Assembly (NCBI GenBank): GCA_025617745.1
Contig: CM046863.1
Coordinates: forward strand, 10,032,935 to 10,096,934
Direction of reading: 5' to 3'
DNA: 64,000 nucleotides
Origin: Heliocidaris erythrogramma
Taxonomy: Eukaryota > Echinodermata > Echinoidea > Camarodonta > Echinometridae
Below the pieces are notes generated by a model. It did not search any database and was not told the DNA's origin. It saw nothing but the letters and a program-made list of their open reading frames with translations. A program made the position numbers and the translations under genes. Shown here piece after piece: positions 27,608 through 37,374 of the stretch (position 1 is the first letter of the stretch; the number at the start of each line of letters is the position of its first letter).

Positions 27608-28181
27608 ATCTCACTGAGCGGCGAATGTTTGCGAACGTAGCGAATGTGGCTTTTTTCCAGGGTTCGTCAGGGTTCGTAAAAGGTTGCAAAAGGTTCGTAA
27701 AAGGTCGCAAGAAAATTCGTAAACAGTTTTTATTGTCGCAAACAGTTTTTCTTGTCGCAATGAAATTTTGAACATGTTCAAAATTTCATTGCGATTTTTT
27801 TGACGCAAACAGTTGCTAGTGTTTGCAAAACAGTCGTAAGCCTTTGCAAACGTTTGCAAACGGTTGTAAAACGGTGTCCCTGAAGTTCCTTTTATTTGCC
27901 AATATGCTAGCGACCACATGACCATATGGTTCCTATATAAAACGGGCCTACTGAGAGAAATGTGCCATATCGTCATGCCGAGAAAGCAAGGTAGGAAAGC
28001 AAGGTAGGAGAGCAAAGACCCTCGGGGGACAGAAATCCACGAGAAAAACTGCGACAATAAAAACTGTTTGCGACAATAAAAACTGTTAAACGAATTTTCT
28101 TGCAACCTTTTACGAACCCTGACGAGCATTGGAAAAACCCCAAATTCGCTACGTTCGCAAACATTCGCCGCTCAGTGAGAT
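27608..28181. mobile_element. Foldback MITE, copy 2 (574 bp)
   Basis: Copy of 24824-25397 carried by the tandem duplication. Its right end is 15 bp from the end of the duplicated unit, as in copy 1. Confidence 0.85.
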
Positions 28182-28437
28182 ACTGCTGTGCCTGAGCAAC
28201 CGTGGAGCATTCTTGATTCAATAAAGTTGATAATAATTATTATAATAGTAGTAATAATGAAAAAATATAGGGTTACCCGCCACTTTTCGTCACCAATGCA
28301 TTCAATGTTTTAAAAATGTGCTATAAATTTATTCCCAGAAACTCTGAAATATACAAATGCTCGTTTCAATTTCGTCTTTGGTCGATCAATTTTGAAACAT
28401 CGTAATTCAATAGACCGCTTCGGTAATGTTGCAAATT

Positions 28438-28545
28438 TTATGCATATCTTTCAAACAAAGGTTGTTCTTGACAACCTGAAAGGTTGCTGGAGGCTTGCCT
28501 GGCATAGCAAAACACATAATGTATGCAAATTGGATTCCAAGCATT
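28438..28545 (+). repeat. Dispersed repeat X, third copy
   Basis: Same family as 2270-2375: CAAACAAAGGTTG, TTCTTGACAACCTGAAAGG, GCATAGCAA, TTGGATTCCAAGC. Immediately followed by the small foldback at 28562-28715. Confidence 0.6.
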
Positions 28546-28561
28546 GAGAATACGATACAAA

Positions 28562-28715
28562 ATACTTTCGAAAAATAAACTCAAGACAATTTCAATAGCC
28601 CTGTCTGTGCGTACATTGCAATCGCGTGTTACATAATCCGAACCTGATTTCTATGGGCACTACAACAGGCCTTTGAAATTGCCCTTGAGTTTATTTTTCG
28701 AAAGTAGTTTTTATC
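28562..28715. repeat. Small inverted repeat
   Basis: TACTTTCGAAAAATAAACTC.. is complementary to ..GAGTTTATTTTTCGAAAGTA, with a further CAATTTCAA / TTGAAATTG pair. About 150 bp including the loop; probably the end of a non-autonomous element. Confidence 0.65.
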
Positions 28716-28976
28716 GTGTTTGAGGCTCATTTACACTAGGTGCTCGAGAATATACGTGCATAGATTTGAATACATTACAGAAGCGGTCTATTGTTTGTCT
28801 TGTCACCCGTTTTTGTCAATTGTAATTCAAATTCGTCGGTCACAGTAGCTGAGCACGAGACAGCAAAATCGATTTCGTCTATTAGCATTCATTTTCGTCA
28901 GATTTTCGTTTTCGAACTGAAAACCGTGTCCCAGATATGTATAATGCTGAAATTATTGTCTTAATCGAATCGTTTA

Positions 28977-30052
28977 TTTACTGCAATAAATCCTATTGTT
29001 CTCCTTTTCGCCACTCATCCGCAGCAATACGCAACGGCCATCTTCCTCTTTCTTGCTCGCCCCCGTCGGGTGCGGTTGTGTGTTACGGCGCTCCTGATTT
29101 CAGGTCATTTTGTATCTTTTCAAAGCGCTGTTACGCTCTTTTAAACACTTTTCTGACTTAATTTCGTTCTAGATTATAGTACTCTTGTGTTTTATGTCAC
29201 TTTTTGCCTTTTACAAGGAAAAAGTTTAGGTTCCTTTTCAGGCAGTTAATTTACAGTTTACAGACCAGCCCCAAGTAGTTATTTCTGTGTTTCTTGCTGG
29301 TGTTTCCGTTTGATCCGATCCGGTTTAGGTTCGGTGATTGTTTTAAACGGTGTTTGTCTGTAGTAAATTGTGCGTATCCCCCAATTTGTGGATTTTTTTT
29401 TTACCTGCTCTCTTAAAGTATTTCATATTTTTGTATACTTTATTGTCTGTTTTATTGCAGCGTTATGAGTTCGGAAGAAGAAGCTGCTTCTTCCGAAGAG
29501 TCGTCTAGCAAGACGACTCGGCCTCCAGAACTCTCCCGAGTACTTTCGTACATGGGGGAAGGAGGAGGGCTGCAGGTAAGTTGCCCAGTGGTGTTTCCCT
29601 GCAGGGTTTGCCAGCCTCGGAGCATGTGGCTTCGGGGCGGGTGGTGTTAGTTGAGCTTGGGACGTCAACTCCGGAGCCCGTGGCTTCGGGGTGGGTGGCG
29701 TCAAGTTCTAGTGGTTTGGATACCACAAATCCAATCCCCCGGTCGCTCAGACCAGGGGGGGGGGGGGGGGACGTCTGTTTCCCGCACGGTAGCGACGAAT
29801 CGCATAAATCCGCTAGGGGAGACGCGTGCCGGGGTCTGACATTGAGACTAATCAGCCTTTTGTGCTTGATTCCTCATTGTCTGAGACGGGGTCTCCCACG
29901 CCTCCTATACCCGAAGCCATGGGGGCTCCGCCGGGTGAGGATACCTATAGCGGCCCATGGGAGTGTCCGCCTGTTTCGGCTTTTGTTCGTGGACCATTGT
30001 CCCAACGAATTAAAGCGGAACCAGATTTGGATGTGGCTTCTCAAGCTTCGGT
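28977..30052 (+). mobile_element. DIRS-like retrotransposon C, 5' part
   Basis: Starts TTTACTGCAATAAATCC, the inverted complement of the 3' terminal motif GATTTATTGCAGTAAA at 38669-38684. 28988-29055 is complementary to 38776-38842 (CGGCCATCTTCCTCTTTC.. against ..GGAAGATGGCCG). Inverted termini plus an internal complementary region are hallmarks of DIRS elements, which replicate through circles using a tyrosine recombinase. A gag-like frame starts at 29465. At 30053 it is replaced by the terminal repeat of element B. Confidence 0.75.
29465..30052 (+). pseudogene. DIRS C gag-like ORF, broken
   Basis: Starts MSSEEEAASSEESSSKTTR, acidic and Ser-rich like other DIRS gag N-termini. A pyrimidine tract and TTATTGCAG lie just before the ATG, as also in copy D (TCCTTACAG before 49361), hinting at a spliced 5' leader. 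The frame shifts several times, with a G homopolymer near 29757-29770, and is cut off by element B. No zinc knuckle seen. Confidence 0.55.
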
Positions 30053-30639
30053 ATTTACTACAAGAAATCAATGTAGCTACCTATTTTGCTAGTCTTCCGA
30101 CTACGCAAGCCATTCGATTAATTAAAGTCACGGCAGTGCATATACCCCCTAGGATCACGCCTTCCTCTGTGCACGTACGCATGACGCGCGCACACAATCC
30201 TCCTCTTTCCTTCTCGCAGCCTAAAGAGTTGCAGCCAAGTCACTATCTTGCTCAAAAATTCAGAGTTTGCTACTCTTTTAGCGCGTTTTCTGGTGAATTT
30301 TGCCAATATTTCCGTCCTAGACTTGTTTTAATATTTGTTTAGTATTGGTTTATTTCTGTCACGTATTTATTTTGGTGATATTTGAGCTTAAATTCATACC
30401 TCACTTTTCACCTCTTTCGTATAGTAGCCCCGGGCATTCGCTTTGACGTATTGCCGGGCGCTCAGCCCTGTTACGTTTCGTTGGTGTTTCGTGTGTGTGG
30501 CTGTTGCGTGCATATACCCTTTATACGAGAGTGTTCTTTGTTCGTAGTGCATAAATGGAATTTTCAAAACACTACGCTGGAAAATTCCATTCCGTTTCCC
30601 TCTCGCTTTTTACGCCCTTTTCTTTACAATGATGTTACT

Positions 30640-31980
30640 GGGTATTGCCGACCCCCGACCACCGTCGGGGTGCCTAGCGAGATTTCACCCAGTGTTACTT
30701 GGTTCCCCGACATCTGACCACCGTTGGTGTGTCTGGGGGAATTACAGCCGGTATCGCAAATCCGCATCCCGCTAAGAAGACCTCCTCCTCGAGCAGGCTC
30801 TCGCAGCGGAAGACTGCTGGTTCCCGCCAGCCACTGACCAACGTCAGTGCTCCGGGTGCTATTTCCAGCGGTGCTGCAATGCAGCAGCCCGTCCACCCCC
30901 GGCAGTCAATGCGAATCGGGGCTCTGGTTGGGGAAGCACAGTCCCTAGAGTTGCGGCCGAATTGCTTCTCCCCACTGGGGAGCCCGGCCCGGACAATTTG
31001 GGTAGTGAGGCTTCTATACTGCAGCCAAACACTTCCCGTGCTTCTAAACGGCCTTCTATTACGGTGGCTTACACCCCCGCTAAGAAGCTTAAAGCCAAGA
31101 AGGGTAAATCCAAGGATAAACCCAAGTCGGATAAGAAGGCTCAGCCCTCTCTTCCCCCGACTCTCAATCTGAGTTGCTCAGATTAATGAGACTTTTTGCT
31201 GAGCAGCAAGGTTGGGATACTAATCCCCGACGCTGCCGGCTTCTGAGACGGGTTCTCCCCAGTCAGTTGTCACTGTGATGGAGGATGTTCCCGAGTCGGA
31301 CCCCGGTGTTTTCTCGGTCTCCGATATTCATGAGGACCTTGGACAATTTTGTCCGAAGGCGGTACCTCGACCTAATCCTCCCGTGCCTGCGGCTCTCGGA
31401 GCCCCGCCGTTGGAGGAGTCTGTCACTGGTCATATCCACCCCCATGGGATTTTCCCCACCGGACTACTACTCCCGAATTTGATTCTGTCTCGCAGATTTC
31501 TACCCCATCTGTTTCAGAATCTCAGGCCTGCTACGACCCCCAGCCTTGTCAGGCTATGGCGGCAGATGCCAAGGCCTGTTAGAGAAGTATATCCCAGAAA
31601 TTTCCCCCCAAGTTCAGTCGCACAGTGATCAGCGATCGCTGTTTATTCAGACAGCATGGCCCGTCTCTTACAGAGGACTTCAAACAGGAGTATGGGGATA
31701 GGGAGGCACTCGCCGCTGCGGGTCGGGCTACCCGACGTCCCTGTGGTAGTGCCTTCTCTTTCTATCTGGATGATACCCAGGGCTTCTTTTCAACCAAGGG
31801 TTTATCCCAGGAAATTATGGGTATGGGACAACGTTTGAATATCAATTTCAAGTCTCAGTCCTATAGATCCGCCGAGAAGCCCCAAGTGAACTCTGACCAA
31901 AGTCAGGTCGGGCATAAGACTTTCGGCGTACCTGGGTTCACTGTTACGCCTTCGGGCCAGATCAGTTAAACTGAATGTGA
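30640..31980 (+). pseudogene. DIRS B gag-like region, broken
   Basis: Fragmentary frames (30699-31172, 31275-31628, 31625-31969). Parallel frames occur in copy D (49700-50760, 54600-54865), so this was one coding region: a basic stretch (TPAKKLKAKKGKSKDKPK..), a Pro/Ser-rich middle, and a segment around DKYGDREALAAAGRATRRP-like sequence. I recognise it as gag only by position and by similarity between the copies. Confidence 0.5.
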
Positions 31981-32475
31981 CCGAGTGGGACTCCAATTTG
32001 TTGGATGAACTCCTGCTTTTGCTAGCTTGACTTCAGTGGTCTCGGGCTCTCATCAGCGGCGATTGACATTACACAACAACGCCCGCAAGTTGCGCTCTCC
32101 ACACTGGGAGTGCTAGGGAAAGACATCCCGCCTCTCTTGCGGGGTATCCCTTCCTCTCATCCCAAAGTCTTTGGGGGTCAGTTTAACGAGGTCTTCCACA
32201 AAGAGATAGAGGGTCGCAAACAGGCAAAGGAGATGGCCAGGCAATTCTTGCCCACTTAGCCTGCTCGGTCCTTTCCGAAGTCTAAATAAGTCGGTCTCGA
32301 TAGGCGCTAACCGCTTAAATCGTCGAGTGACTGTGACTATCCCTCGGGTTGAGACCCCTACCCTGGGCAACCGTGGTAGAGGCTCGGCGAGAGGAAGAGG
32401 GGGGGGGGGGGGGGCGTAAGACCGCCTCCAAGGGCCCGGTCAGGCACAAGTCGGCCTTTTGATACCTTACCCCGA

Positions 32476-34128
32476 GTGCTTGTGGACAGTGTAGGCGGGC
32501 GGCTCCGGAGATTCCTCCCAATTTGGGAGGCAATCTCCGGCGACGCCTTTGTGCTATCCGTCGTGCGCGACGGCTTTTACATAGATCTGATAAAGCCGAT
32601 TCCAAACGGCGCCATCAGAATCCGCCCGCCTCCAATGTCCGCCCTTTCCCAGCAGCACATCTCCTCAGAGGTCGCCACGCTGCTGGGAAAAGGCGCCGTA
32701 GAAAGGGTGAGAGATCATCCTCATCTCTGTCTCTCCCCAATTTTTGTCATTCCCAAGCGCTCGGGAAGTTTACGTATGATCATGAAAAGGATTATACCTC
32801 CAGTGCATTTTCGCACGGAGACCTCGGCATCTATTCTGCCCTTGATCAAGCGGGACGACCTTGCGATCTCCCTCGATCTCAAAGACGCGTACTTTCACAT
32901 TCTCATTCACTCTCTGTCGAGAAATTTGCTGGGATTCGCGTTGCAGGGCGAAACGTTTCGATTTCGTGCCCTGCCCTTCGGGCTGAGGCCGGCCCCTCGA
33001 GTCTTTACCCGAATAGTGTCGGCCCTAGCCGCGTTTCTACGGAATCGCGGCCTCCGATTGTTCGTTTATCTAGACGATTGGCTCCTAGCAAACTCAGAGT
33101 CCCTCCTGTTGGATCAATTTTGCCTTTTACTGCGGCTAACGCAAGACTTAGGCTTTTTGATAAACTGGGAAAAATCGGAATTATCTCCCACACGTACCCC
33201 GGTGTACTTACGTGCGGAGATAGATATCCCGAATCAGCTTGCCCACCCCAGTCGGGACAGAATTCGGACTATCACCATGACCGCACGGTCATTGCGAGTG
33301 GACGGCAGGGTCAGAGCCAGACAATGGCTTCAATTCCTGGGCTCTCTGGCCAGTTTAGTCGACGTCTTACCAGACTGCAGGCTGTTGATGAGGCCCTTTC
33401 AGAGGCACCTCCCCAAATTTTTCAGACCGGGCAAAGATTCTCCTTTGGGTAGGATTCCACTCCCAAGAGATATCAAGCTCCTTCTCGCCCCCTGGTCGAA
33501 CAGTTCGTTTCTTGCCCAAGGCAAGCCTCTCTGTACCCCTCTTCCGTCAGTTTTTCTGGCGACAGTCGCCTCCCTTCTCGGTTGGGGCGGTCATTGCCGG
33601 GGCGAGATGGTTTAAGGGGACTGGTCTCACTTGAGAGTTATGCCCCATATCAATGTTTTGGAAATGCTGGCGGTCAGCCTGTCTCTTCATCATTTCAGGC
33701 CCGGTCTTGTTGGTCGCACTGTACTCGTTCTTACGGACAATGTCACAGTAGCTGCCTACATGAATCGCCAAGGCGGCACTCGGTTTTCCTCTCTGAACAC
33801 CTTAGCTGCCCAGTTGTGGAGGTGGTGCCGGTCTATGAACATTATTCCTGTAGCCTCCTACATTCCCGGTCAGGACAATCTGATCGCGGATTTTCTGTCT
33901 CGGGGCAAATGCCTCCCGTCAGAGTGGACTCTTCATCCAGAGGTGTTTGCTCTTTTCCAAGAGGTGTGGGGTCCTCTGGAGATCGATCTGTTCGCCTCCA
34001 CCCTCAATCACCGACTCCCGAGGTATTGCTCGGGGGTTCGGGATCAGGAGGCATGGGCGATGGATGCCTTTTCCCTCCATTGGGGGAGCTATCCGGGGGT
34101 ACGCTGCCCCCCCCCCCCATTCCTCTGA
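32476..34128 (+). pseudogene. DIRS B reverse transcriptase-RNase H, one in-frame stop
   Basis: One reading frame interrupted only by a TAA at 33613-33615. RT motifs: ISLDLKDAYFHI (motif A), ALPFGLRPAPRVFTRI (motif B), LFVYLDDWLL (YxDD, motif C) and LGFLINWEKSEL. After the stop come RNase H motifs: HINVLEMLAVSLSL, LTDNVTVAAYMNRQGG and PGQDNLIADFLSR. It ends in a C-run near 34109-34121 where the frame is lost. The enzyme copies element RNA into DNA and degrades the template. Confidence 0.85.
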
Positions 34129-34190
34129 TCCTTCAGGTCTTGAGGAAGGTCAAGGAGGACGGGGCTCGCCTCTTGTTGATAGCCCCACAT

Positions 34191-35152
34191 CCCTGATAGC
34201 AGAAAGTGGTAAAAATTACGTGATATTTACGTCGTGGTTTTCGTCTTTTTTACGTCCTGTAATTACGTCAATAAGACGACAACTTGCACCAACGCAAGAC
34301 GTCAAGAGGACGTCTTATTTTGACGTCATCTGTACACTGCAAAAACTGAAGTGCTGAGCACTTTTTGAGGGCATGCATAGGGACTGCACTCAGAGTGCTT
34401 TTGAATGCACACAGCGTGCTATTTCAGCACTTTCACGGGAGCTGGACAGGCTCCTTAAACTGCTAAACATTCACAAAAAAATGATTTGGGCGAGCTTCGA
34501 ACCAGGGTCCGCTGATCGAGAATTGCTGGCATTACCGCTAGACTAACTCACATTGTACGATTTAGAGCAGATCATATTGTTACATAGTGAATTTACGACA
34601 CCACATAGTTCATGTTATCTATTTGACACCCATGACTAAACTGGATTGCAAGAAGCATTTGTTAGTCCATCGGTAACGTCAGCGCCTCCCAATCAGCGGA
34701 ACCTGGTTCGAGGCTCGCCACGGTCACATTTTTTTTTTTTTTTTGCTGGTAAATTAGCACACTACAAGTGCTATAAACAGCATTTCAGGTGCAGTCACTA
34801 TACATGCCCCTAAAAGTAGCACTTTAGTTTTTACGGTGTACAAGACGTAGAGATGACGTCAAAATAAGACGTCCTCTTGACGTCTTGCGTTGGTGTAAGT
34901 TGTCGTCTTATTGACGTAATTACAGGACGTAAAAAAGACGAAAACCGCGACGTAAATATCACGTAATTTTTAACACTTTCTGCTATCAGGGAAGAGGAAT
35001 GAAGACGTAGAGATGACGTCAAAATAAGACGTTCTCTTGACGTCTTGCGTTGGTGCAAGTTGTCGTCTTATTGACGTAATTACAGGACGTAAAAAAGACG
35101 AAAACCACGACGTAAATATCACGTCATTTTTTAACACTTTCTGCTATCAGGG
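34191..35152. mobile_element. Terminal-inverted-repeat element in DIRS B
   Basis: Ends CCCTGATAGCAGAAAGTG.. and ..CACTTTCTGCTATCAGGG, with about 140-bp arms built from GACGTC/ACGT-rich words (ATTACGTCAATAAGACGAC). The right arm is present twice in tandem (34840-34991 and 35002-35152). A 2-bp AT flanks each side. Non-coding. It splits DIRS B between its RNase H and recombinase regions; copy C lacks it. Its own interior is split by another element (34336-34837). Confidence 0.88.
34336..34837. mobile_element. Nested element with two opposed tRNA-like modules
   Basis: Ends ACTGCAAAAACTGAAGTGCT.. and ..AGCACTTTAGTTTTTACGGT are inverted repeats, flanked by GTAC on both sides. Inside, the - strand at 34485-34555 reads TAGTCTAGCGGTAATGCC..GACCCTGGTTCGAAGCTC, and the + strand at 34656-34725 reads TTAGTCCATCGGTAACGTC..GGAACCTGGTTCGAGGCTC. 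These are two tRNA-like A-box/B-box modules facing away from each other. A fragment of the same element is at 59150-59260. Confidence 0.78.
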
Positions 35153-35159
35153 ATTGGCC

Positions 35160-36400
35160 AGCGATACATTGGTTTCCAGATCTGCTGAGTCTCCTGGCCG
35201 GCCAGCCATTTCCCCTTCCTCTCAGGGAGGATTTGATAATTCAACCCCTATCGGGGATTGTTCATCAACGCCCAGCGGTCCTCCACTTGACTGCCTGGCC
35301 GTTGTTGGGGAAGACGCCAGAAACTCGGGGCTCTCCGAGAGGGCCTCCCAGTTTGTAATGAGAAGCCGTAGAGACTCCACTAGAGATCTCTACAACTCTC
35401 GTCTAGGGGCCTTCTTTTCTTGGTGCGAGAATCAGGGTGTCTCGCCACGTGAAGCCCCTATTGGTGTTATTGCCGATTTTTGATCTCCCTTTTCGATAAG
35501 GGTAGATCGATTTCAACCATACGTGGCTATCGTTCGGCTATTGCCGCCGTCCACGTTGGTTTTGCTGATGGTTCGGGAGTCTTCAACTCCCTTCTTTTGG
35601 CTAGGTTGACTCGCTCGTTCTTCTTTCAGCGTCCATCAACTCGTAGCCTGACTCCTTCTTGAAGTCTACCCAAGGTCCTTGACGTGCTTGCGAAGCCACC
35701 TTTTGAACCGTTGGGTAAAGCGTCCCTTCACCATTTAACGGTCAAGACGCTGTTTTTAGTTGTTATTGATTCTGCACAGAGGAGAAGTACTCTTCTGCAC
35801 AGAGGAGAAGTACTCTTCAATAGAAGTACTCTTCATGCTCTGTGTATCACACCGGGTCAAATCCGTTGGGAGAACCATGGTGTGCGACTTATACCCAAGA
35901 CCTCCTTTATTGCCAAAAATCAGACTGCTTCCTCTGGACCAGTTGAGATTTTTCTTAGACCGCTGTCGGACCATTCCCCAGTGCAGGAGGATAAGGTCTG
36001 GTGTCCGTTGAGGGCCTTGAAATGGTATTTAGATGGGACTAAGACTCTTCGTAAGGGTGATCAGCTTTTTGTCATCACTCGAGAGCCCTTTTCCCCCGCT
36101 TCCAGAGAAGCGATCCAGGCAGCTGGGTCGGAGGCCCTATTGAGTGATGGGAAGCCCCGTGCTCACGATACCAGGGGCATCAGTGCCTCTTGTGCTCTTT
36201 TCCAAGGGGTGCCCCTAGTGGACATTATGAGGGCAGCCTACTGGCGCTCCTCCACGTCCTTCACATCTGTTTATTTAAAAGATGTTCTGACAGTTGAAGA
36301 GTCTTTTCTAACAAGATGTTGCAAGCTGCAACGTCATCCTTGGGTTCCTGTTGACCTTTCTCCTGGGACATGCCCCCCATTTGAATCTGTGCTGGTCTAG
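35160..36400 (+). pseudogene. DIRS B tyrosine recombinase, broken
   Basis: Three frame segments (35160-35483, 35480-35662, 35684-36400). N-terminal helical region FVMRSRRDSTRDLYNSRLGAF, then KGRSISTIRGYRSAI (core-binding), then the catalytic part with AHDTRGIS (H-x-x-R box) and YWRSSTSFTSVYLKDV (nucleophile Tyr). The first catalytic Arg region, QRRSTL, is disrupted by a short triplication of GAGAAGTACTCTTC at 35781-35835. In DIRS elements this enzyme integrates the circular DNA without target duplication. Confidence 0.82.
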
Positions 36401-36721
36401 CAAAATAGGTAGGTACATTGATTTATTGTAGTAAATCAGTAAAATCAGAACTGATTTTATTATTTGCTATATAAATCTATGTACCTACCTATGTCCCACC
36501 CTCCTACCCTACTCCTTGCTCCTTGCTCCTGATTTTACTGTTCTGGGGCTGTGTTAGACTTTCGGAATCAATTAGCTCGGCCCAGTCGAGACAGGATTCT
36601 GACTATTGTCTCTGCGGCTCGCAAGCTCATTCTGGCCAGATAGGTCAGGGCCAGACAGTGGCTTCAGTTCTTATGTTATCTAGCCAGTCTAGTCGATGTT
36701 CTTGAGGATTGCCGGCTCCCT

Positions 36722-37354
36722 ATGAGGCCTTTTCAGAGGGATCTCCTCAGGTTTTACAAAGGATTCTCTCTTGGTCTGGATTCCAGTACCAGTAGAAATC
36801 AAGTCCCTTCTCTCCTGTTGGACGAAGTCCTTCCGTACCCCCGTCGATCTCGGTTTCGACGGACGCCTCTCGGCTGGGGTGGGGCGGGCATTGCAACGGC
36901 AGCACGGTTTCGGGGGATTGGTCTCTTCTCGGGACTCTACCCCCATATCAATGTCCTGGAATTCATGGCAGTCTTCTTAACCCTGCTTCACTTCAGAAAT
37001 CGACTTATCAGTCGTTCAGTTCTGATCCTCACGGACAATGTCACAGTGGCGGCTTATATCAATCGTTCTGCCACCCGGTGTCGTCACATGGCAATCATGC
37101 CCGTTGCCTCTTTCAACCCCGGTCAGGAAAACCTCATTGCGGATTTTCTATCCCGGGGCAGGTGTCTTCCATCAGAATGGAAACTCCATCCAGAGGTCTT
37201 TTCCCGCATTTACAGTTGCCTGGGCCCACTGGAAGTGGACCTGTTTGCGTCAGCTCTGAACCACCAGCTTCCGAAGTACTGTTCCGGTGTTCGCGATCGG
37301 GAGGCTTGGGCTCTGGATGCTTTCGAGGATTTGCCTTTCCTCCCTTCCAGCTGA
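36722..37354 (+). pseudogene. DIRS C RT thumb-RNase H fragment
   Basis: Contains PHINVLEFMAVFLTLLHF, LTDNVTVAAYINRS and PGQENLIADFLSRG, then DLFASALNHQLPKYCSGVRD. These are the same blocks as DIRS B with about 60-70% identity by eye. A stretch of about 30 bp is missing after YINR relative to B. Ends by frameshift at 37354. Confidence 0.8.
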
Positions 37355-37374
37355 TCCCGCGAGTCTTGCAGAAG

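Larger units (their letters stand above)
25413..28196. repeat. Tandem duplication, unit 2 (2784 bp)
   Basis: Second copy of 22629-25412, near identical. It starts inside the CGGCTCAC MITE sequence and ends at CCTGAG before the unique CAACCGTGGAGC. The few differences imply a recent event, an alternative haplotype placed in tandem, or ongoing gene conversion. Confidence 0.95.
30053..36520 (+). mobile_element. DIRS-like retrotransposon B, nearly full length
   Basis: Left inverted terminal repeat 30053-30092 pairs with 36397-36436 (CTAGCAAAATAGGTAG.. at the 3' side), 40 bp with about three mismatches. Order: 5' leader, gag-like remnants, reverse transcriptase, RNase H, tyrosine recombinase. Compared with copy D it lacks about 470 bp at the gag start (junction near 30630). 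All ORFs are broken. It is inserted in element C and is itself interrupted at 34191-35152. Confidence 0.82.

Noticed and set aside
32523..33452. 309-codon frame overlapping the DIRS reverse transcriptase
   Set aside because: Alternative frame of the RT; it shows no motifs, while the other frame has all RT motifs.
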